From Maniola hyperantus (lineage: Eukaryota > Arthropoda > Insecta > Lepidoptera > Nymphalidae), in contig NC_048555.1 in NCBI RefSeq assembly GCF_902806685.2, positions 4,402,001 through 4,466,000 of the forward strand: 64,000 nt of DNA, given 5' to 3'. Shown here in pieces: positions 34,074-43,075 of this stretch. The first letter of the stretch is position 1. Each line of letters opens with the position of its first letter. Both the position numbers and the translations under genes were made by a program. The notes under the pieces were generated by a model. That model did not search any database, had not been told where the DNA came from, and was given only the letters and a program-made list of their open reading frames with translations.

Positions 34074-34496
34074 ACTTATACTTACAAAGAATACAAACTT
34101 ACAAAGACAATAAACGTAGGTCGTAGATAATGATTTTGTTTAAACTTTAATACTTACTATGTTAGTGAATTTAAATAACAATTTATAACTATAATATAAA
34201 AGTTTAAGAACTCACTGCATGTGACATTTGCCGAGATTTCTTGTATTCTTCTGCACTTTATATTAGGGATGGGTGAGACGTGGGGTTTGTTATCGATATT
34301 GTAATACACTCGTTCTACGAATAGAACTATTTTAAAATTCCGGGGACCGTTTGAATAAATAATAATGCCTTGGTATTGAAGTAAATGCTATAAAATTTTA
34401 TCGGGAAAACAATTCGATATTATTTGAATGATATTTGTTGAAAGTTTACTAGTAACATTTCTGTAGAATATGTAACCCACTGATACGTATTATTAA

Positions 34497-34598
34497 CTAG
34501 ATGGTGTTCCTGACTTCATCCACGTGGATTTAAGTCTTTAAAAATCCCGTGGGAACTCTGATATTCCGGGATAAGAGTAGCTTAGATGTTTGTACCAA
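34497..34598 (-). mobile_element. Lep1-like Helitron, 3' part only
   Basis: Plus strand: CTAGATGGTGTTCCTGACTT, CACGTGGATTTAAGTCTTTA, ATCCCGTGGGAACTCTGATA, GATAAGAGTAGCTTAGATG. It stops at ACCAAATTTA, next to a hairpin. Confidence 0.65.
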
Positions 34599-34613
34599 AT
34601 TTAAAAAGGTAAC

Positions 34614-34672
34614 AACAGTTAGGTAGGTTAAAAAGGTAACAAACGGTTACCTTTTTAACCTATCTAACTGTT
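34614..34672. repeat. 27-bp stem hairpin
   Basis: Arms 34614-34640 and 34646-34672 (left arm begins AACAGTTAGGTAGGTTAAAA) are complementary with one mismatch, around a 5-base loop. Confidence 0.85.
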
Positions 34673-34676
34673 AGTT

Positions 34677-35264
34677 AGATAGTCGGTTTAGTGGATATGT
34701 ATTAGCTAGCTTAGGCGTCATTAAATGTTTAGATGTCGGTGATAATAACTCTGACGCTGCTACCTAAAGACCATCATAAGATGGTATATAGAAAGATCTA
34801 TGCCAGCCTGTGATGCCAGCCAAAAATCCTCTACTTAGGTTCTCTCTTTTTAGAAAAATAAAAAATAAAGATTTTATTATTTGTTGTAACATTTTAGTTT
34901 ACCTATTAATATTTTGGTGTAATTGCACTGGTATATAGTCTAAGCTGTCAAATTATGGGTATACCAAAATAAAAACAGTTTTTCTTCTCTCCTGAAAAGT
35001 AGGAATGGTTTCCTAAGCGACTTTATGCGTTTCAGGCCTAAAGTTTACTTACCTTTCCAAGGATTTGTAAAAGGGATCACGAAAGGGATATCGATAAAGG
35101 GACTTAAGCACTATTCGGTTCCAATTTAAGTTAACTTTACGTATCAGGGGATCGAGTTTAGGAATGACCCGAATGTAGTTCACATGCTGTCGGTATGTGA
35201 TTCTATTTGTATTTAAATTTTACTGTATTGGAGAAAGATAGAAACCTTTTTTTAAATTCAGATA
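34677..35264. other. No gene seen
   Basis: Unique-looking, AT-rich, no ORF or repeat recognised. Confidence 0.5.
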
Positions 35265-35350
35265 CAAGTTAGCCCTTGACTTGCAATCTCACCTGGTGAT
35301 AAGTGATGATGCAGTCTAAGATGGAAGCGGGCTAACCTGAAAGGGGTCGG
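35265..35350 (+). repeat. Family M repeat, copy 1
   Basis: AAGTTAGCCCTTGACTTGCA, ATCTCACCTGGTGATAAGTG, ATGATGCAGTCTAAGATGGA, AGCGGGCTAACCTGAAAGGG. A second copy is at 49786-49880 and a reverse scrap at about 37470-37530. The resemblance to 3' tails of lepidopteran non-LTR elements is an impression only. Confidence 0.55.
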
Positions 35351-35355
35351 GCAGT

Positions 35356-35770
35356 TTTAGGGTTCCGTACCTCAAAAGGAAAAACGGAACCCTTATAGGA
35401 TCACTTTGTTGTCTGTCTGTCTGTCTGTCTGTCGGTCTGTCAAGAAACCTACAGGGTACTTCTCGTTGACCTAGAATAATGAAATTTGGCAGGTAGGTAG
35501 GTCTTATAGCAGACATTAGAGGAAAAATCTGAAAACCGTGAGTTTGAATTTAAACCACAATTTTTTTTTTTTGTGTGATGTAACCAATCACAAAACAAAA
35601 TTTAAATTGTGGTCATGAACTAAAAATTAGTATTTTCAATTTTTAAAATAGCTATATCAAGTGGGGTATCATATGAAAGGGCTTTACTTGTGCATTCTAA
35701 AATAGATTTTTATTTATTTTTATGCATCATCGTTTTTGAATTATCGTGCAAAATATCGAAAAAATACGAC
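35356..35770 (+). mobile_element. Family C repeat, 3' truncated
   Basis: TTTTAGGGTTCCGTACCTCA, AACCCTTATAGGATCACTTT, (GTCT)n at 35411-35435, AAGTGGGGTATCATATGAAA and AAAATATCGAAAAAATACGA. It ends before the GAGTCTGACTCGCAC block. The family layout is clearest in this copy. Confidence 0.8.
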
Positions 35771-36144
35771 CTACGTGTGCGGGATGCGTAATTGCATTTT
35801 CATCAGCGGGGGAAAAAAGTACCTAGTGTTGTGCCTACTACATAGAGGTTAATGTTGTTGGTTTACAAAAAGTTGGTTACCAACGTGGACGGAACCTATT
35901 TTTTCAGCAATCGATAAATTATGTTTTTTATTAATTATAGTTTTGAGATATTCATAAAACCTACTGACTCAAAACTGTAGATATAGATTTTAATATGATC
36001 AAGTGAAACAAAGGTTTTTTTACTACTTACATTCGAGTCACTCAGTCAATGAACCTGATTCATTAGCTATGTAAAAACAATGGGCTATCATTAGCGTGAG
36101 GTACAAAATATGAGACCTATAATTATACCCCTTTAGTGGTAACA

Positions 36145-36478
36145 AGCTGTGATAGCCTAGTGGTTAGGACGTCCGCCTTCTAATCGAAGGTCGGGGGTTG
36201 GATCGCGGGTATGCACCTCTATTAACTTTACGGAGTTATGTGCGTTTTAAGTAGGTACCTACCTACCTAATTTAATATCACTCGCTTTAACGGTGAAGGA
36301 AAACATCGTGAGGAAACCTGCATGCCTGAGTGTTCTCCATGATGTTCTCAAAGGTGTGTGAAACCTGCCAATCCGCACTTGGCCAGCGTGGTAGACTATG
36401 GCCAAAACCCTTTTCACTCTGAGAGGAGACCCGTGCTCTGTAGTGAGCCGGCAATGGGTTGATCATGATGATGATGAT
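36145..36478 (+). mobile_element. SINE A, full length
   Basis: The tRNA-like head runs from AGCTGTGATAGCCTAGTGGT (A box TAGCCTAGTGG) to GGTCGGGGGTTGGATCGCGG (B box with two changes). The body has GTGAAGGAAAACATCGTGAG, CCTGCATGCCTGAGTGTTCT, CACTTGGCCAGCGTGGTAGA and GTGAGCCGGCAATGGGTTGA. The tail is ATCATGATGATGATGATCC. The GATGAT tail implies mobilisation by a LINE with the same tail. Confidence 0.9.
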
Positions 36479-37418
36479 CCGTCACTAAAATCGAATCGAA
36501 TAGCAAAGAGTTGGTCAAACACTACTCCAAATTTTGTAGGACCGTTTTAAGGACGTCTGAAGAGAACAGGTAAACTTACAAACATACCGATTTGTGTTTA
36601 TGGAGTAGGTACTAAAATCATGACCAGTGACTTCAACGTAGTCGGGTAAAACATACTTGGCTTACAAAGATTAGAATCTAAACGCGCGTCGATAACTGAA
36701 TGACTAGCCGACGACTGTGCCGTGACGTCATCGCAGCCCCGGCATCGATCGCTGTACTCGCAAGCATGGCAAAGTTCTGAACTTTGTAATTCAGTTGTCT
36801 GATTTGTAATTTCATGCAGACTGCAACTTCTGAACAACTTATTTAATTAGCACATTCCCTTACGTCTCTAACCTACCTACCTCTACGAGCTTTTATTCTA
36901 GGTACATTTCTTAAAACGGCCAAATGCGATGCGAGTTTTTTATTGTAAGTAATTGCTTGGTACCTAAAATATCAATGCACCAGCAAAACTTTCCAAATTC
37001 ACACGGCTTAGGAGTTCAGTACGTTGCAGCGTCAGGATTGAAGAGTTGGGACTCGGAATTCAATAACAAAGTCTATGCTCAGCATTACAATATTATTTCA
37101 CCAGGAACAGCTCCTGAATCTCTATAATTTAGGAGTGCTGTACCATGCATCATCAGGTTTGAAGAGTATGGACTTGGAGTGTAATCATGAAGCCGTTGCT
37201 TTATACCTAAAATATCAATTCACCGTCAAAAATTCCAATTGAAATATATTTGTTCATTTTAAAGAAAACTTAAGCTGAAATTTGCACAGACTTACGAGAT
37301 TAATAACCTTAGTAAAGTGCAGGGCTTGGGTCAAATAACATATTTTTTTTGTGATAATTCGATGTCTCGAGGGGTCGGCGACACGGCTCTATTTGAATAT
37401 CCAATATAGGTATTCTAT
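36479..37418. other. No gene supported
   Basis: A minus 79-codon ORF (36598-36837) with several Cys and a plus 67-codon ORF (36924-37127) have no recognised domain. GGAGTGCTGTACCATGCATC and similar phrases at 37020-37200 weakly echo the Helitron D sub-repeats in reverse. Confidence 0.4.
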
Positions 37419-37465
37419 GAAGATTTCATATTTTTATATGAAATCTTCATATAAAAATATGAAAT
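37419..37465. repeat. Two overlapping palindromes
   Basis: GAAGATTTCATAT pairs with ATATGAAATCTTC (37419-37448), and ATTTCATATTTTTATATGAA pairs with TTCATATAAAAATATGAAAT (37423-37465). The two alternative hairpins share an arm. Confidence 0.85.
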
Positions 37466-37603
37466 ATATACACTGCAGCTTCACTTATCACCAGGTGAGA
37501 TTACATTCCATGGCTAACTTGTATCGGAATAATAAAAAAATAGTTTTTTTAGTAAGATCCCATGATTGATCGAAGCTTTTATAGGTAGGTAAGTACATAG
37601 AAA

Positions 37604-37642
37604 CAATGTGAATAGAGCGTAATTTACGCTCTATTCACATTG
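37604..37642. repeat. Perfect 39-base inverted repeat
   Basis: CAATGTGAATAGAGCGTAA, a single T, then TTACGCTCTATTCACATTG: 19-bp arms without mismatch. Confidence 0.95.
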
Positions 37643-37969
37643 CGCGAATCGAGTTCGCTAAGCTAGCTCCCAATTTCGTCAAAAACATAATTACAAATGG
37701 AAACGACTCAGTTGCCAGCGGACGTCGCTTTCACAAGTCATTTCCGCTTTTGGTATTCGCGCCTACCGCCTACTGACAAATATTATTACAGGAAAGCCTT
37801 CAAGTCTTTTCAGGTGAATATATTATTCCTCAAATAAACGTGAACTTTGTTTGTGAAAATGTCGCCGAGTACTTACGGAGTTACAGGCGAATCTAATATT
37901 AAGCGTGGTAAGGTCTAATATGGTTAAGACATGATCTATCCTCCTCCTTGGCGGATCCGATGTGTGCAC

Positions 37970-38306
37970 CTAAGATCGGTGAAGGAAAACCTCATGAGGA
38001 AACATGCATATATAGTACGCGACAGTCGAGATGGCAATTGAAGTGAGGACGTCCCGCACACCCGCACAGCCCTCGCGCTAACCCGGTGTGGGATAGCGCG
38101 GGTGATGTGCGGGTGTGCGGGGTGTCCCCCCGCTTCATACCCCGATTGCCATCTCGCCCTGTCGCGTACTGACTGTTCTTCATAATGTTTTCAAATGTGT
38201 GCGAAATCGTCTAATCCGCAATTTGGCCAGCAACTGGGCCTAAACCCTTGTCATTCTGAGAGGAGACTTGTGTTCAATAGTGGGCCGATGTTAGATTATG
38301 ATGACA
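37970..38306 (+). mobile_element. SINE A split by MITE K
   Basis: The left part (GATCGGTGAAGGAAAACCTC, GAGGAAACATGCATA) and right part (TTCTTCATAATGTTTTCAAA, CTAATCCGCAATTTGGCCAG, GTGGGCCGATGTTAGATTAT) are consecutive pieces of one SINE body, separated by MITE K. The SINE head is degraded. Confidence 0.7.
38014..38170. mobile_element. MITE K, complete
   Basis: AGTACGCGACAGTCGAGATG then GCAATTG pairs with CGATTGCCATCTCG then CCTGTCGCGTACT. Inner arms are CCCGCACACCCGCACAGCCC and GTGCGGGTGTGCGGGGTGTC. At 157 bp it is strongly GC-rich. Related copies are at 33926 and 56845, with a scrap at 19134. No target duplication could be fixed. Confidence 0.8.
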
Positions 38307-38358
38307 AATCCTGATTAAAAATCTATGCTCCAGTTCACTTTAGGTCTGTATATTGTAC

Positions 38359-38571
38359 TTACTTATGGCCGCGACTTCATCCGCGTGGACTACACAAATT
38401 TTGAACCCCTATTTTACCCCCTTAGGGGTTGAATTTCCAAAAATCCTTTCTTAGCGGATATCTACGTCATAATATCTATGTGCATGCCAAATTTCAGCCC
38501 GATCCATTCAGTCGTTTGAGCTGTGCGTAGATAGATCAGTCAGTCAGTCACCTTATCCTTTTATATATTTA
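38359..38571 (-). mobile_element. Helitron type G, complete
   Basis: Plus strand: TTATGGCCGCGACTTCATCC, GCGTGGACTACACAAATTTT, CCTTAGGGGTTGAATTTCCA, CTTAGCGGATATCTACGTCA, GCCCGATCCATTCAGTCGTT, (AGTC)n, TTTATATATTTAC. Terminal bases are slightly mutated. It directly abuts the next Helitron. Confidence 0.75.
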
Positions 38572-38824
38572 CACTAGCTTCTGCCCGCGGCTTCGCCCGC
38601 GTGGCCTACAGGAAACAAATGGCATTTTTTTTTCAGAAACAAACATAACATCAGGACGCGCACTCTGAACAGCACCGAATAACAAAAATCCTTTCTTAGT
38701 GGATACCTACTCTTTACAAAGAATAGACCCTCCAAATTTCATGTCTTTAGGACCAGCAGTTTAGGCTGTGCGTTGATATATATGTCAGTCAGTCAGTCAG
38801 TCAGGACTTTGAATTTTATATATA

Positions 38825-40080
38825 CAGGGTTACAGGAAAAGTGGACACGATCCCGTTAAGGGGTTATAGTACAGGACATTAGCTATCAAACGACCCCTAA
38901 AGTGCTTATGCGAAAGTGTATCGTTTTCGAGTTATTCATTTTTTTATTTTTTTCTTGGTAAAAGGGTGTTTGCCACTTTAAAAATTAATAAAAAATAGGA
39001 ACAATGTATTTCAGCAGATTTTTGTTTATTTCTTGCTAGTACATATCCTTGTTAATAATAAACAGTTATAAAACTAAAAAAAACTTCAAGCATTTTAAAA
39101 TTACAGCCCAAAAACTGTACAAGTTTTCGATTTTTAAATTTAATTCTTTGAATAGCTTGCAAATTTTCTGAAAAATTACTATGGCACTTATCCTGCGGAT
39201 TATTTTAAAATACACATAAAAATACACATTTTGTGAAAATTTCATGTTCGTTCGTCCGTCCGTCTGTCTGTCCGGCCGTCCGTTTGTCTGTCAGTGGACT
39301 GTATCTCGTGAACCCTAAGACGTAGAGACTTGAAATTTTTACAGAATGTGTATTTTAATTGCCGCTATAACAATAAATACTAAAAATTACAAAATGGCTG
39401 CCATAAAAATTAAAAAATAATTTAAAAGTGTTATTTTTTGTACGATGGTACGGAACCCTTCGTGTTCGAGCCCGACTCGTACATGACTGATTTTATGTTA
39501 CCTTTTGACCTTATTAAAAATAATCTTTAACTATTTTGCATTAAACTCGTTTTTACATAGATTCTGATTTAATTCTTTGGCAATAGCACTTGTTAGAATT
39601 TTCTACCTGGTCTCTTTGTTGTGTAATTTTTTCTTGATTTTATGATTTTTTTTGTAATTTTTTTGTACCAATGGATACCTAACGAAACGTAGATGTTTTT
39701 AAAATAATCCGCAGGATAAGTGCCATAGTAATTTTTACAGAAAATTTGAAAGTTATTCAAAGAATTAAATTTAAAAATCGAAAACTTGTACAGTTTTTGG
39801 GCTGTAATTTTAAAATGCTTGAAGTTTTTTTTAGTTTTATAACTGTTTATTATTAACAAGGATATGTACTAGCAAGAAATAAAAAAAAATCTGCTGAAAT
39901 ACATTGTTCCTTTTTTTTAATTTTTAAAGTGGCAAACACCCTTTTACCAAGAAAAAAATAAAAAAATGAATAACTCGAAAACGATACACTTTCGCATAAG
40001 CACTTTAGGGGTCATTTGATAGCTAATGTCCTGTACTATAACCCCTTAACGGGATCGTGTCCTATTTTCCTGTAACCCTG
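38825..40080. mobile_element. hAT-like non-autonomous palindrome, 1256 bp
   Basis: The ends are CAGGGTTACAGGAAAAGTGG and its near complement ATTTTCCTGTAACCCTG, with inverted arms of roughly 390 bp (38825-39215 and 39690-40080). Both sides are flanked by TATATATA (38817-38824 and 40081-40088). CAGGG ends plus an 8-bp target duplication fit the hAT superfamily. The core holds a family-C-related repeat. No transposase is encoded; the 88-codon minus ORF lies in an arm. Confidence 0.75.
39232..39492 (+). mobile_element. Family C-related repeat nested in the hAT-like element
   Basis: Contains a GTTCGTCCGTCCGTCTGTCT block, GTATCTCGTGAACCCTAAGA, GAGACTTGAAATTTTTACAG, ATTGCCGCTATAACAATAAA, and a family C-style end GGTACGGAACCCTTCGTGTT then CGAGCCCGACTCG. 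Its end logic resembles family C but its middle differs. Confidence 0.55.
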
Positions 40081-40487
40081 TATATATAGATTTTGCTTTA
40101 TCTTTATTTTATTCCAAGTTCTCAAATTGTAAAGGCTTATCAAGGCTGAAATCTCTGCAAGCAAAACCACTGCCGCATGATACACAGCAGATTAATTATG
40201 AATCCAAAAATTGCCAACGCTATTTTGATAATTTATAACTCGCAAAGTGTCGCATCGCACAGTTAAAATATTAAACTCGGTCACGATTCGCGATTCTTAA
40301 ATTTCTTAGTGAAAAGTTTAAAATTATGGAAACTGTAATCCCAAGCGGAAAGTTTCTAGGTATAGCGCGACATGTTTTAGAATACCAATGTGAATATTTG
40401 AAAGACTGAACTATTCCTAGACGTCATGACAATACGTCAGACGAGACTGAATTTAACAATGCAAGAATTCCGAATAGCCTTACTTTA

Positions 40488-40643
40488 CTAGCTTATTTCC
40501 ACGACTTTGTCCCTGTGGACTACACAAATTTCAAACCCCTAATTTGCCCCTTCAGCCCGATTCGTCCAGTAGTTTAAGCTTTGCGTTGATAAATCAGTCA
40601 GTCAGTCAGCTTTTCCTTTTTAACCGATTTCTATTGATATAGA
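40488..40643 (-). mobile_element. Helitron type G, internally deleted
   Basis: Plus strand: CTAGCTTATTTCCACGACTT, TGTGGACTACACAAATTTCA, then directly CAGCCCGATTCGTCCAGTAG, (AGTC)n, and ATATAGA before T. About 60 bp of the middle is missing, and a short CCGATTTCTATTG is inserted near the 5' end. Confidence 0.7.
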
Positions 40644-40647
40644 TTAC

Positions 40648-40777
40648 CTAGCTTTTGGCTGCGACTTCGTCTGCGATACATAATACGTAATTTATAGCCC
40701 ATGCTACTTCTGGATCGACAAAATCGGTTCCGTAGTTTCAGCATAGCTACGTACGCTGGGTCTGCGACTGGTTTGAC
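40648..40777 (-). mobile_element. Helitron 3' part, truncated
   Basis: CTAGCTTTTGGCTGCGACTT then CGTCTGCG at its 3' terminus (plus-strand left), GCCCATGCTACTTCTGGATC and AAATCGGTTCCGTAGTTTCA. It starts 4 bp after the preceding Helitron and ends at the GC-rich MITE. Confidence 0.55.
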
Positions 40778-40782
40778 TGAGA

Positions 40783-41133
40783 GCGGGGACACACGATGCG
40801 TTGCGGCGGCGGTGCGGCGACGGAGCGGTGTCGCTGCGTCGTCTTTCATAGAAATATCTGTGGCATGTCTGATGTCACACGATCCGCTCCGGCCTCCGGC
40901 GCCGCACCGGACTTGCAACCACCGAGACGAGGCGGGGCGGGGTGAATGCGTTGCGACGTCGGAGCTGCACCACTCAGTTGTTTATGCGTCACAAGGAAGG
41001 ACACTGTCCAACACTGCTACGGCGCCGCTGCGACCTAACAACGTTGCGGCGCCGCACCGCTCGTGTGCCCGCTGATACGGTGAAATCTTTGCGGTGCGGC
41101 CGGCGCGCGCCGCAACGCATCGTGTGCCCCCAG
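40783..41133. mobile_element. GC-rich MITE, ACACGATGCGTTGCGGCG ends
   Basis: The left end GGGGACACACGATGCGTTGC then GGCG (40785-40808) matches the complement of the right end CGCCGCAACGCATCGTGTGC then CCCC (41108-41131). Inside are further CGGTGCGGCG / CGCCGCACCG pairs. Length about 350 bp, about 63 percent GC. The overlapping ORFs of 95, 124 and 102 codons on both strands are by-products of the low stop-codon density. Confidence 0.75.
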
Positions 41134-42754
41134 TCTCACAGCGTGTTTTTGAAGCAGCTTGATTATCACCTTTTCGGCGTTGTAAGCAGCATTGAGTGTT
41201 ATTTATGTGAACATGTCAGTGATGAGACATCTCATCTTTCAACACGATGACCATTTGAAAAAGTTTCAATTTTCTTCCCGGTACGCTTGGGTAGAGCATT
41301 TTGAGCACAAAAAAGAACTGTTATTTTGTATGGCACACCATACCTAGCAAGCGTACTAAGTAAATAATGTTACCTAATACCTAGTTATAGGTATATCTAT
41401 GATAAAACCGCAACAAAGGCAACATTCGAGTGTGTCAATATAACGTTATTTTATAAATAACAGAAGACATTTTATGGACATTTTAAGACATATTCTTGTT
41501 GCTTTCACGCACTCAATTTTAATCCTCTAGGTTCCCCGAAGGTATTCAAATTCACGTTGCGTCTTCAATAAAGTTCATAATAAAACAAGTAGGTATTTTA
41601 TTCAAACTGACATAATGTAATAGGTATAGTGGTACCTACGGGAGCCCAAGAGCGGATTTTGGGATTTACTCGAGCGCGTCAGATTAATCTGACGCGCTCG
41701 AGTAAATCCCAAAATCTAATTAACTTAAGATAAGGTAAATTAATTAGATGTATAAAAGTGTGCATTTCATTGATCTGACGATTTGAGTGTTGCAGTGGCT
41801 TAGTAAAAACTCTAGTAGGTACCTAAGTAGGTAGGTATTTCACACTAGGGTGCAGTTTGTCGCTAAAGAATTAAGAAAGTTGCATCAACTTTTGATAGTT
41901 GTTTATCGTCATGTCCTTAAATCAATTAAAAAGTTAGAGCGCTAAGCCATGTTCGGGGAACTTTAGCACTATTTTTACTTGAACTTTGTTCGGGAAAAAT
42001 AGCTGCATCAAAGTGATGCCGTGCTTTTTTATGTGCTTAAAGTTTTCTGCAACGTACTTTAAAGTGCTTACGATGTAGAAACGCAATATATATCTTATCT
42101 ATTAGTTTTATGAGTTTTATATAATTAAAGCCTCGAAGGTTGCAGCTTATGAAAGATCGGCATGTTTATCACTGTCAAACTTCTAATTTCAATTTTTTTT
42201 GGCTTGCTTCGCTAATCAACCGGTAGGTACGACACTTTAAGCAAAGAATATTCTTTAAAATAAATCGCGATGATAGACATGGATGTAATGATTATTACAA
42301 ATGTATATTGGAAAAAGTAGTAGATGCGTTACAAAAATATCTGAAGTCATAGGATCACTTTGTAGAGAGCTAAAAGTCTTCTGACTTACTCATCAGCGGG
42401 CACGAATTCTATACGCCACGTAATATAAACGTAACATATGGATAAAGATGGCATAGATTAGTATGGTATAACTATAGAGTATATAGACAACGTCATGACG
42501 TAGTTATTAGTTATTACCCGACTGCGCCACGCAATGGAGTGGTTATGTGTTCATCAGTCTCCATGTTTATTTTTGTGATTTGTATAGCCTCTAAAATTCG
42601 AAATAGGCCTGCCAAAAGCAAAATATCAGATATTTTAGAATGGGAATCTATGAATTTATTGCCATAAATGTTAAATCCTTTTACACGATACCAAATGATT
42701 TATTAAAGGCGATTAAGCAAATTGCTAATTACATAAGCCAGTTTATAATAATTA
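41134..42754. other. No gene seen apart from a palindrome
   Basis: Unique-looking DNA with one perfect palindrome (listed separately). No ORF above 60 codons after 41250. Confidence 0.5.
41655..41716. repeat. Perfect 62-bp palindrome
   Basis: GATTTTGGGATTTACTCGAG then CGCGTCAGATT, directly followed by its exact complement AATCTGACGCG then CTCGAGTAAATCCCAAAATC. There is no loop. It contains two XhoI-type CTCGAG sites. Confidence 0.95.
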
Positions 42755-42942
42755 TCTCTATATATTAAAATGAATCGCTAAATGTGTTGCTGATCGCAAA
42801 TCTCGAGAACAGCTGAACCGATTTCGCTAATTCTTTTTTTATAATATTCCTTGAAGTAGGTACGAGGATGGTTCTTACGGAGAGGAAAATTTTAAAATTT
42901 GAATCGACTGTTAGGCGGTACGAAGTTCGCCGGGGCAGCTAG
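42755..42942 (+). mobile_element. Short Helitron, 188 bp
   Basis: Lies between A and T, starts TCTCTATATATTAAAATGAA and ends GGCGGTACGAAGTTCGCCGG then GGCAGCTAG, with the hairpin GGCG...CGCC close to CTAG. The 3' end (GAATCGACTGTTAGGCGG onward) is shared with Helitron D at 44344. Contains CAGCTGAACCGATTTCGCTA. Confidence 0.8.
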
Positions 42943-43075
42943 TTATTTATAATTATGTTGAAAACTATTCATATCAAAGAAAACAATTTACAGTAATACT
43001 ATTTTGAGAGCGATAAAAACTTTACCTACAACTTTACACGCGTGTGTACAACCTTCCGCGTGGATATAGCTTTTT

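Larger units (their letters stand above)
38574..40090 (-). mobile_element. Helitron (G-related), split by hAT-like foldback
   Basis: Plus strand opens CTAGCTTCTGCCCGCGGCTT then CGCCCGCGTGGCCTACAG, has (AGTC)n at about 38785-38802 and reaches TTATATATA at 38824. The last bases, TATATATAGA before T, reappear at 40081-40090, after the foldback. Removing 38825-40080 and one TATATATA restores a normal Helitron end. Confidence 0.7.

Noticed and set aside
40631..41250. Arg- and Ala-rich ORFs of 95, 124 and 102 codons
   Set aside because: They lie in the GC-rich MITE, on both strands, where stop codons are rare by composition.
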